From: Ochromonadaceae sp. CCMP2298
Lineage: Eukaryota; Sar; Synurophyceae; Ochromonadales; Ochromonadaceae
Length of the DNA stretch: 10,274 nucleotides
Assembly (NCBI GenBank): GCA_026770595.1
Contig: MU634772.1
Span: forward strand, 1 to 10,274
Direction: 5' to 3'
A program made the position numbers and the translations under genes. The notes beneath the pieces are model-generated. The model was not told where the DNA came from. It worked only from the letters and a program-made list of their open reading frames with translations, and did no database searches. Numbering within the stretch: position 1 is the stretch's first letter; each line of letters opens with the position of its first letter. Of the stretch, positions 1 to 8,764 are shown piece by piece.

Positions 1-95
<95 letters not shown>

Positions 96-143
96 GTATA
101 TGTATGTGCATATGTATGTCTATGTAAATGTATATGTATATGT
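1..143. repeat. ATGTAT hexanucleotide microsatellite
   Basis: The hexamer TATATG repeats without error from the first base to about position 92, then degenerates through TATG and TGTG variants to about 143. The array begins outside the window, so its length is unknown. It can be read as an alternating Met-Tyr frame, but that is a product of the repeat and not a gene. It lies downstream of the DPH5 3' end. Confidence 0.95.
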
Positions 144-298
144 AAGAGAATATGCATGTACAGTAATATACTCCCGCCTACACGAGGGCCCCGCGCAGGG
201 TTTGCACACGCAACCTTAGAGGCAGACAGGAGAGTAAATTTTGCAACCAGCTATCTCTGATGTTCCCTTAATGAAGCGTGCTTCAAGGGGTTCAGCTA
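144..298. other. DPH5 3' flank, no gene seen
   Basis: This stretch follows the DPH5 stop codon on the minus strand. It holds one short imperfect hairpin at 265-290 (CCTT and GAAGC pairing with GCTTC and AAGG, with a small bulge). No AATAAA is seen on the minus strand. I see no coding or RNA gene here. Confidence 0.5.
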
Positions 299-1374
299 TC
301 ATTTGTGGGGCGTGGGGGGCAGGGGCAGGTGTTCTACAATTACTGTACTGTATTGTACTGGGGCAGGTGGTGCACTGTTCAATTGTATAGCTTTAAAACC
401 CCTTACGTCTTGCTCCAGCGGGTGCAGCTCTCCTACGATGACGAGGCTGTGCAGGGGGGGGCCGAAGTCTACTGTCAGCAGCTGCTCGAGAGTGCCGCAG
501 ACGATCTGCTGGGTGGGCTGGCCCAGGCGAGCTAGGCCCACTGCCAGAGTGGACAGGGACACAACGCCCTGTATGATGGGGATATAAGGGTGAGTGATGA
601 GGATATGATATGATATGCCGATAGGTGAGAAGGATTGAGGGACTGAGTGTCGGATGATGTGCGAGGAAGACGGACGTAATATAGACCACGTACTATATAC
701 CACGTACTATATACCACGTACTATAAACGCACTATACTCCACGCACGTACCTCCTTCCGTGCCTCCTCTATCTCCAGTATCTGCTCCACGGCGGTGTTAA
801 CGGTCATAAACCTCGGCGGCATGTATTTAAGTCTGCCCGAGGTGACCATGGAGTCGTAGTCGGGCTCCTTCACCTTGATGTCCACCAGACATAGTGTGTG
901 CATGCCGCCTAAGTTGTTGTACTTGATGCGGTCGTAGAAGCTGTCTGGCCGCCAGGTCTCTTCGAAGAAAGGGATGGAGACTGTGTATCCGAACTGGTAC
1001 AGGGGCAGGCCGCAACTGGCCACCGCACCCATCACAGACGTGTTGTGTATGACCTCCACCACGATACCGAGCGCCTTCGCGCGCAGGATCAAATCCACAT
1101 GCGTGGTGGCGCAGAGGGGGTCGCCCACAACCAAAAAGCCCACGTTTGTGTCCAGGGCTGATCCGTATATCTCCTCCGCCTGCGACTCGACCATCTCTCT
1201 GTCCGCCACGGTAATCGGGACTCCGTAGAATTCCTCGAGCTTCTTCGTGTCAACACCCAGCACAGAGGTGTAGTACTCCAGGTACAGCTTTGTGCAGCTT
1301 TTCACGCACTCCAGGCCGCGCACGGTGATGTCTTTTTCGTCGCCCAGACCGAGCCCGACAATGTAGAGTACCAT
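299..1374 (-). CDS. DPH5: Diphthine methyl ester synthase (DPH5), 2 exons
   Basis: Dph5 is the cytosolic SAM-dependent methyltransferase that methylates the modified histidine of elongation factor 2 on the way to diphthamide. Exon 1 is 1374-751 and exon 2 is 568-299, with a 182-nt phase-0 intron (donor GTACGT, acceptor ATACAG). The spliced product is about 297 residues, near the family's usual 270-300. Family signatures are clear: the start MVLYIVGLGLGDEKDITVRG, then VVGDPLCATTHVDL (SAM-binding region), EVIHNTSVMGAV, GYTVSIPFF, DIKVKEPDYD, PPRFMTVNTAVEQ, and after the splice LAVGLARLG and DFGPPLHSLVIVGELHP. I chose Met 1374 because it matches the family start; the frame stays open upstream to 1653 without conserved sequence. 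The last 30-odd residues after GELHPLEQD look unlike the family. A GTAAGG donor sits exactly at that point (392-397), so a further small intron may be missed and the true C-terminus may differ. Confidence 0.93.
686..727. repeat. Three 14-bp tandem copies in DPH5 intron
   Basis: The unit CCACGTACTATATA occurs at 686, 700 and 714; the third copy ends in a variant (CTATAAAC). The array lies wholly inside the DPH5 intron, near its 5' (donor) end. Further degenerate pieces (ACTATACTCCACG) lead into the donor site. Confidence 0.85.
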
Positions 1375-1881
1375 GGCTTGGATGCGTGGAGGAAGGAATC
1401 TTTGCCGGCAAAGTAGGCACTGGGGAGAAGGAGAACGAGGTTGTGAATGATCGTTCGATCTTTCGCCAGTCCTAGAGCTTTCAAGAGAAGATGGTGAGAC
1501 AGAGAACTGGAGAAGAGATGAGGATCCTGTCCCTGGAAAAGGAATGGCATCGAGCTGCTGTATCACTAAATTTGCGTCTCTTACATTCAAATATGGACAG
1601 TAGGTGCATATTTGAAGAGTCCTCACTATTTTTATCGATGTAACGTAGTACATTCTTGAGAAAGCTGCTCTGCACGCACTCCGGACTCCAGGCTCTGAAC
1701 CATAGTGAACAGACGACAGCCGAGGTCGTTAGATTTTTCGGTCTAGCTCGGTCTTTATTTATTTAGTACAGTTAAACGACTGCACGACCTTCGCTATTTA
1801 CTGTACGTACAAAACTTTATTATGACAATAATACAATGTGTAACTTACTATGTACTGTACGTACTGTGTACTGTACGTATT
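1375..1881. other. Region between DPH5 start and GT25-like stop
   Basis: Both neighbours are on the minus strand, so this holds the DPH5 promoter and 5' leader plus the 3' end of the upstream gene. The frame of DPH5 stays open from 1653 to 1374, but the peptide is Ser/Pro/Arg-rich and not conserved-looking. Near 1797-1880 the motif TACTGTACGTA and its variants recur at least three times, giving several GTAC-centred palindromes. I see no other gene. Confidence 0.5.
1816..1821 (-). terminator. AATAAA poly(A) signal of GT25-like gene
   Basis: On the minus strand a canonical AATAAA lies about 60 nt after the TAG at 1884-1882. Just before it is TATTATTGTCAT (1833-1822), a 12-mer that also follows the ArgC stop at a similar distance. 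Confidence 0.6.
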
Positions 1882-3189
1882 CTATTCGGATAGCGTGAAC
1901 AGGGCCTCGCTCGCATCCACGCTGGAGCAGCTCAGAACTCCTCGATTAGCCATGCGCCGCAGCTGCTCGCCCAGGGGCAGGCCGCAGATGTCGTACTCCC
2001 GCCACAGTCTGCGCGCAGCTGCTCTGGTCAGCGCGTAGGCCGCAGTGGGCAGGGCGTTCCCAGAATTCCCCCCAGTCCCCACAGTTCCTGGATTCATGTC
2101 AGAATTCTCCCCATGTCTACTCGCCAAGGGGCCAGACGAGGGTGGGGGAGGTGCGTGGGGAGGTGCGTGGCCCGTGTGCACGAGCAGCAGCAAATCCGTC
2201 TGCATGGCTGCCAGCTGCGCCGAGAGCGCCACCCGCAACGACTGTGAGTCCGTGCCATTCCCCTCTGCCCCACTAACATCGCTGCTGCTGTCCCCACTGC
2301 CCCCACTGCCCACGCTGTTCCCACTGGTCCCACTATCCCTATTACTGCCCCCACTGGCCAGCTTAGAGAGCTGCACCCCGTCCTCCAGCACCAGCAGCAC
2401 ATCATCTTCTAAGAAGGGAATACCGTCCCTGCTCAGCGACTGGTTAGCGTGGGCGGTGAAGGAGCCAGAACTAGAGCTGTACCAGTTGGAGGTGATGTAC
2501 TCGGGCGTGGGGCGGTGCATAGCGTCCACCACATCGTTATCAAAGAAGACGAACTCCATCCACACCTGCAGGTGGGACAGGCCCAACCCACGCTCGGAGC
2601 GCTCCGTGTGGTGCCCAGTATTCCCATTATTGCTTCCCGTGTTCATATGGCCGTGCAGGAAGTGGGGGCAGGGCTTGGAGCGGATGTAGGGCCAGCGCAG
2701 CAGCGGTACCTCTGCTAGCTTCATGGCGACCTCCAGCTGCTGCAGGTTGTGGCTCCGCTGCTCCAGCAAAGAACCCAGTGCCACCGCCACCGCAGATACA
2801 TTCGCAGTCTCGTGTAAGTGCAGCAGGGCCGGGTGCGTGGCTTGGAGGCTCTTCGTGTCGCTCGCGATAACCGCGGCGCGCACAGTCCTGCCCCGCAGCA
2901 GCGCCTGTGTGCCCAGGTCGGGCACCAGTTTTGCCTTGTGGGCCAGTCTCCTCTCCCGCGCCTGCTGCACATTCTGGAGGACCTCTATGTAGCTATCTCC
3001 TTGCGGGTCGATGCGCTCGAGTTGGGGGACGAGCACCAGCGCGAGGAGCGCGACTCCAACCAGCAGCCGTGCCGCACTCCGCGCCCATTGCGCACGAGCT
3101 GGAGGCAGCATTACCACCTCAGCCTCAGACTGTGGTCGATCCGCAATAGTGAAGAGCACGCTGTCTTCCAATCTCAACAGAAGTTCCAT
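1882..3189 (-). CDS. GT25-like type II membrane glycosyltransferase (putative)
   Basis: A single-exon protein of 435 residues. Residues about 40-57 (RLLVGVALLALVLVPQL) form one hydrophobic segment after a basic stretch, which suggests a type II Golgi or ER membrane protein. The rest resembles family-25 glycosyltransferases: GLGLSHLQVW (201-210) matches the family's G-x-x-LSH-x-x-W motif; FLEDDVLL (259-266) matches the EDD metal and sugar-nucleotide motif; TAAYALTRAAARRL (382-395) matches the G/T-A-x-Y-x-x-S/T-R-x-x-A-x-x-L block; and CGLPLGEQLRRMANRG (402-417) corresponds to the P-x-D/E-x-x-L end. The usual N-terminal 'INLxxR' start is not evident. Two low-complexity insertions interrupt the fold: Gly/Ser/Asn/Asp-rich at about 278-315, and His/Pro then Gly/Asn-rich at 341-380. 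Donor sugar and acceptor cannot be told. The assignment rests on motif recognition by eye, so the family is likely but not certain. Confidence 0.6.
   Translation of the reverse strand: MELLLRLEDSVLFTIADRPQSEAEVVMLPPARAQWARSAARLLVGVALLALVLVPQLERIDPQGDSYIEVLQNVQQARERRLAHKAKLVPDLGTQALLRGRTVRAAVIASDTKSLQATHPALLHLHETANVSAVAVALGSLLEQRSHNLQQLEVAMKLAEVPLLRWPYIRSKPCPHFLHGHMNTGSNNGNTGHHTERSERGLGLSHLQVWMEFVFFDNDVVDAMHRPTPEYITSNWYSSSSGSFTAHANQSLSRDGIPFLEDDVLLVLEDGVQLSKLASGGSNRDSGTSGNSVGSGGSGDSSSDVSGAEGNGTDSQSLRVALSAQLAAMQTDLLLLVHTGHAPPHAPPPPSSGPLASRHGENSDMNPGTVGTGGNSGNALPTAAYALTRAAARRLWREYDICGLPLGEQLRRMANRGVLSCSSVDASEALFTLSE
2285..2360. repeat. CCCACTG-type minisatellite inside GT25-like gene
   Basis: Copies of CCCCACTG, CCCACTG and TTCCCACTGGTCCCACT follow one another here. 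On the coding (minus) strand they give the Ser/Gly/Asn linker at residues about 276-300. Similar TTCCCACTGTCCCC units occur in ArgC intron 4, which suggests a repeat that spreads or expands independently of coding constraint. Confidence 0.7.
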
Positions 3190-3208
3190 GCTCCCTCCAA
3201 AAAAATCT

Positions 3209-3234
3209 CATTTGTACCATTTCATTTGTACCAG
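3209..3234. repeat. Tandem CATTTGTACCA upstream of GT25-like gene
   Basis: CATTTGTACCA occurs twice with a 15-bp period, 20-45 bp upstream of the GT25-like start. Read toward the gene it is TGGTACAAATG. It could be a duplicated regulatory site or simple slippage. The rest of 3190-3374 is AT-rich and includes a small hairpin at 3249-3271 (TATTATGT pairing with ACATAATA); no gene is seen there. Confidence 0.5.
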
Positions 3235-3374
3235 AAAATTGACTCTCTTATTATGTAAAATACACATAATAGTGTATAAATATGTGAAAAGAAGACAGAG
3301 ATGAATGAGACTAGATTACATGATACATGATTACAAGACACGCCTGTAAGTGAGCCTGCTACTCTGCTACTATG

Positions 3375-3791
3375 TTAGCTTTCCTTCACGAGCGCCACCA
3401 ATAGATCCACACGTGTGGCGTGGACTTTGAGCTTGTTCACCAGCAGCTTCCTTTGGGCTTTTATCGACTCATCGCCCTCCACCGCATCCAGGTGCTTGAA
3501 CATGTAGTCCAAGTCTACCGCCAGGCAGAGGATCTTGTTCCTCAAGGGCAGGCTGAGAGGCACCTTGTTTCGCACCGCGTCTCTGCAGTCCCTCTCGGAG
3601 GCGTTCAGCTCAAATAACCAGTTGTACCCGGCCGCCCGGATGCGGCGCAGCTTCAGCAGGCTTCTGGCCTTCTCCGCTCCGTGCAGCCACAGATCCAGCA
3701 CCTGGTAGAGGGCGTCACTGGAAAAGTAGAGCAGAGTCGCCGCGCCCACGGTCAGTCCCGCAGTAACGAGTGTCCTTTTTGACACGTTCAT
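3375..3791 (-). CDS. Membrane-anchored BAG-domain-like protein
   Basis: A 138-residue, single-exon protein. Residues about 7-23 (TLVTAGLTVGAATLLYF) form one hydrophobic segment close to the N-terminus. Residues about 83-136 resemble the C-terminal part of a BAG domain, the three-helix module that binds the ATPase domain of Hsp70 and promotes nucleotide exchange: a helix with LAVDLDYMFKHLDAV, a short linker, then KAQRKLLVNKLKVHATRVDLL, matching the family pattern LD...R-x-x-RK-x-LV-x-K-x-Q...D. The commonly conserved Gln after LV-x-K is not obvious. If correct, it would tether an Hsp70 co-chaperone to a membrane. It stands head to head with the UMP-CMP kinase gene, with a large hairpin in the shared upstream region. 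A helical hypothetical protein is the alternative. Confidence 0.6.
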   Translation of the reverse strand: MNVSKRTLVTAGLTVGAATLLYFSSDALYQVLDLWLHGAEKARSLLKLRRIRAAGYNWLFELNASERDCRDAVRNKVPLSLPLRNKILCLAVDLDYMFKHLDAVEGDESIKAQRKLLVNKLKVHATRVDLLVALVKES

Positions 3792-4218
3792 CGGGTGTGT
3801 AGAGAGAAGAACTGGTGCTCCAGATGAGATGCTGTTGCTCTATTGTCTCCTTTACGGCTGACTCTGCTCTGCTGCTGACGTTGCCTCTGTCTCTGCTTTA
3901 CGGCTGCTGCCAATGCTCTGCTCTGCTTTCTGCCTCTGACTCGCTGCGCCTCTCTTGCCTCTCTTCCCCTTGCTTCCAATTCGCCAGCACCGTCCCAAAA
4001 TATATGCGCTTTTACCTTTTGATGTACCGGTAAAAGCGCATATATTTTGGGACGGTGCTGGCGAGTTGAACTCTTTCTGGCACCAATGGCTGAAGTCTTG
4101 CGGTCTTGAGGAGTTCGTTCTTGGCGTCTCCGCCGGCAGCTCACTGTCACCAACCCACCGGAGTCCTCTCTGCTGCTCGGTGCGACTTCTAAATCAGTTC
4201 AAACGCGCGCCAAACGGA
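3792..4218. promoter_or_regulatory. Shared divergent promoter region (BAG-like / kinase)
   Basis: The 427-bp gap between two head-to-head start codons must hold both promoters. The BAG-side half is CT-rich on the plus strand and contains TTTACGGCTG twice (3851 and 3897). A perfect inverted repeat sits near the middle. Open frames through this region exist in both directions but show no conserved protein features. Confidence 0.65.
3981..4064. repeat. Perfect 36-bp inverted repeat, 12-nt loop
   Basis: Bases 3981-4016 and 4029-4064 are exact reverse complements; the loop is TTTTGATGTACC (4017-4028). With one mismatch the arms extend to 3977 and 4068. Each arm holds CCCAAAATATATGCGC, a TATA-like stretch, so each divergent gene faces the same sequence in the same relative orientation. 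The centre lies about 230 bp from the BAG-like start and 197 bp from the kinase start. Confidence 0.97.
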
Positions 4219-5066
4219 ATGTTTTTGATGGTTCTGATGGTCTTGTTTGCATTCGCCGCGCGCACCCAGTCGTTCAGCAATAGGTATGTGCACAGCACCA
4301 TGAGGCAGCCGCTGAGGTCTCTGAGCCAGCAGCGAGCTTACCACCCTTCTGCAGCTCTCTTCATGGGGAGCGGTTCCGCAGCGGAGGAAAAGCCCAGAGT
4401 CATATTCGTGCTGGGAGGTAAGAGCTTTCTCGAGCCGAGTCATGACGCTAGGACCACACCACTAACTATACTTTTCGCACTAATTTTCGCAACAAAGGCC
4501 CGGGAGCTGGAAAAGGTACCCAGTGTGAGATGCTCGCAAGGGATTTCGAGGTGGAGCACTTGTCGGCTGGAGAGCTGCTGCGGCAGGAGAGGCTGCAGCC
4601 CTCAGAGACAGGTCGTCTGATCGATGCGCACCTTCGGGAGGGCTCCATAGTGCCTGTGGAGATCTCCCTCAACCTGCTCAGAAAGGCCATGGAGGCAGCC
4701 TCATGCAGCCGCTTCCTGATCGACGGCTTCCCCCGCAACCACGACAATCTGCAGGGCTGGGAGCGACTGATGTCCGACGTGTGCAGTGTAGATATGACCG
4801 TGTTCATCGACTGCAACGAGGGCGAGCTGCAAAGACGCATCCTCAACCGCGGCAAGACCTCGGGGCGCAACGATGACAACGAGCAGACAGCGAGGAAAAG
4901 GCTGTTGACCTTCCAGCAGCAGACGATGCCTGTGATCGACCTGCTGGGCAGCAGTCCCCGTCACTACAACCTCGTGAGAATCGATGGGAACCTAGATGTG
5001 CAACAGGTCAACGACAGTATCAAGAAGGAGCTGCAGAAGGTCATGGCGAAAGACGCTGTTGCATAG
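4219..5066 (+). CDS. UMP-CMP kinase with bipartite targeting presequence, 2 exons
   Basis: This enzyme transfers phosphate from ATP to UMP or CMP in pyrimidine nucleotide synthesis. Exon 1 is 4219-4417 and exon 2 is 4498-5066, with an 80-nt phase-1 intron (GTAAGA donor, CACTAACT branch-like site, AAAG acceptor). The splice rebuilds the P-loop GGPGAGKGTQ at residues 66-75. Then come HLSAGELLRQE (NMP-binding), FLIDGFPRNHDNLQGWE, and RGKTSGRNDDNEQTARKRL, the short LID that marks UMP-CMP kinases within the adenylate kinase family. Total length is 255 residues, about 55-60 longer than cytosolic homologues, all at the N-terminus. That extension begins with a strongly hydrophobic signal peptide (MFLMVLMVLFAFAA), then RTQS-FSNRYV, followed by a basic, Ser/Arg-rich stretch without acidic residues up to about 52. 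This fits import into a complex plastid. Other start choices downstream (Met 28, Met 49) would remove the signal. Confidence 0.93.
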
Positions 5067-5223
5067 ACCCTCATATGCACATATACCCCTACTCTCCTAC
5101 TCTCGCTCCTTCTCTCTTTCTCTCCTACTCCCACGCTTTATCAGTTTATACTCTCCCAAACCCCTCTCTAGACCCCAGACTATAAAAGCTTGCCATCATG
5201 TACTTTCACATCTTGTCCAGCAG

Positions 5224-5239
5224 TTTATTTGTAAATAAA
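5224..5239. terminator. Palindromic bidirectional poly(A) signal
   Basis: TTTATTT-GT-AAATAAA reads AATAAA on both strands. It lies 168 bp after the kinase stop on the plus strand and about 115 bp after the ArgC stop on the minus strand, in the gap between two convergent genes. One compact site could serve both mRNAs, whose 3' ends would then overlap slightly. Confidence 0.65.
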
Positions 5240-5343
5240 TCGAATTTGATCGAATATTTCCGCCTTTTCACATGCATACAGTACGAAATGACAATAATAG
5301 CGCTATTGTGTATCTAACTACGGTACCTAAACTGCTTAAGGCT

Positions 5344-7176
<1,833 letters not shown>

Positions 7177-7558
7177 CACGGTGATTGGGAAGGGGGCGAT
7201 GATGAACGACTAGAGCGGGATGAGTGTGCTGAACGTTCCTAAAAGAGAGTGTCACCTCGCATCACATGCGGATGCAAAATCCTCCAAAATCCTCTCCTCT
7301 GTTTCAATTTTTTACGCAGTGTTTTTTTTTGTGGTTCAATACGGTGTTTGTAAAGAGACTCTTTTTACACTCCAGAACTCCCCTGGGAATGCTGGGACAA
7401 GGGGGAATCTGGGAATCTGGCATGGCCACATATTTTGTTGGGCAAAAAGGGGCGAAGCGGCTGTTGTTTGGCAGAGAGAGGCTGTGGGCATCTCTGCACC
7501 CGATTTCTTCTCCCTCTTGCTGTCGTCTTTCTACATCTCAGCTCACAATCATCTCATC
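7177..7558. promoter_or_regulatory. Divergent upstream region of ArgC and eS24
   Basis: This 382-bp gap separates two head-to-head start codons and must carry both promoters. It contains a T-run at 7321-7330 and a short GGGAATCT duplication at 7403-7420. No open frame here shows protein-like features and no RNA gene is seen. Confidence 0.55.
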
Positions 7559-8164
7559 ATGTCTGACAAGCTGCCCGTCCAGATCCGCACGAGGAAGTTC
7601 ATCAGGAACGCGCTGCTCGGCAGGAGGCAGTTCGTAAGTGCAGCGCTGATGTCCGCGACGTCGACGTCGTCCTAATTAAAATCTTCTGTCACAATTCCCC
7701 CCCACCCAAAGGTTGTGGATGTTATCCACCCCGGGAGAGCCAACGTGTGCAAGACCGAGCTGCAGGAGAAGCTCGGCGCGCTCTTCAAGTGCGCCGAGAT
7801 GAACCAGATCTTCGTGTTTGGCTTCCGCACCGTGTTCGGTGGTGGACGCACCACTGGCTTCTGCCTGATCTACGACAGCCTCGACATGGCCAAGAAATAC
7901 GAGCCCAAGTACAGACTCGCCAGGGTAAGGGATAAATTACTCTCGCGGGAGTCCTCCAGACACGTTCAGTATTATTTCTAAATCCTTTGTGCTAATCTGT
8001 ATATTTCTATTTTCCTCCTCCCCAACCCAACACAGAACGGCCTTGCCCCCAAGAGAGAGGGCTCCAGGAAGCAGATCAAGGAGAAGAAGAACAGAGGTCT
8101 TAAGGTGTGGGGCGTGGGGCGGAGAACCGCTAGGCACAAGGCCAACAAGAACTCCGACAAATAA
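7559..8164 (+). CDS. RPS24: Small-subunit ribosomal protein eS24, 3 exons
   Basis: eS24 is a eukaryotic and archaeal protein of the 40S subunit, needed for pre-rRNA processing. Exons: 7559-7633, 7712-7924, 8036-8164, with phase-0 introns of 78 and 111 nt (donors GTAAGT and GTAAGG; acceptors AAAG and ACAG). The product is 138 residues, close to the usual 130-135. It reads through family landmarks in order: [77 protein letters not shown], then a lysine/arginine-rich tail ([17 protein letters not shown]). The start codon is the only Met before the conserved block. Intron 2 holds a GCTAAT branch-like site. No snoRNA boxes stand out in either intron, and no AATAAA is seen in the 3' flank. Confidence 0.97.
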
Positions 8165-8764
8165 GCGCACAAACTTAAGAGTTATGCCTGCACCCATGTC
8201 TTTCGCATGGTACAGGTACGCTGTAGGGAGCTTGTGGAGACTAGGGAAAAGCCTGCTTGGTGTGCTCTGGCTCTCACTTATACGTGCTCACGTATAGTTA
8301 TACGCGCGCGTGTGTATGTGAGTCTGCACTAATGCCTATGCCTGCACATATATGCGCGTGGTACGGGCACGGGTGCAGGGAGTGTGCCGGGGGGGTTGTT
8401 AGAAGAGGGGATGAGTGGGTAACCGGTTTTTAACGAAGCTGACATGATGACTGCTTGGTTCTTTATGTGTTGGGGTAGTAGGGTAGTGTTGCAGGGGTGG
8501 TGGTGGGGGTGGTAGTGGCAGGGACAGCGGCAGTTGCAGCGACAGTGGTAGCGGCAGCCTAGTCCCCATCCCCGCTGTCTTAATACCCCCTGTTCTCCTG
8601 ACTCACTGCCGTCCTGCTTTTATGAAAAAGTGATGGGGGGCGACGGGGACGGTGGAGGTGTGAGGAGGCAAGAGGTGGAGGGGCGGGGGGCGAAGGGGAG
8701 AAAGGGTTAAGGCCGTTATGGACAGGCTTATGAGTTAGTCCTATTCTTGTACCATGCCTGAGTG
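8165..8764. other. Non-coding, G-rich region after eS24
   Basis: I see no gene in these 600 bp. A segment starting ATGCCTGCAC at 8184 recurs in diverged form at 8338 (both lead to GGTAC...GCAGGGAG-like sequence). Between 8470 and 8560 the plus strand is rich in GGT and GGC trinucleotides, and 8633-8706 is almost pure G/A with runs of four to six G. These could fold into G-quadruplexes on the plus strand. Confidence 0.5.

Noticed and set aside
6-260. Open frame with alternating Met-Tyr residues
   Set aside because: It is the translation of the hexanucleotide microsatellite and then of unrelated flank; no protein features.
265-290. Histone-type or rho-independent terminator hairpin
   Set aside because: The stem is short and bulged, and there is no histone gene or bacterial context.
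1375-1653. N-terminal extension of DPH5 by 93 residues
   Set aside because: The frame is open but the family starts at MVLYIVGLG (1374), and the upstream peptide is low-quality Ser/Pro/Arg-rich sequence.
2045-2689. Long plus-strand frame of 214 codons
   Set aside because: Antisense shadow of the GT25-like gene; Leu/Pro/Ser-rich because of the repeats, with no recognisable motifs.
3788-4218. Open frames in both directions across the hairpin
   Set aside because: Both frames read the inverted repeat and non-coding flank. The kinase begins naturally at the signal peptide Met (4219).
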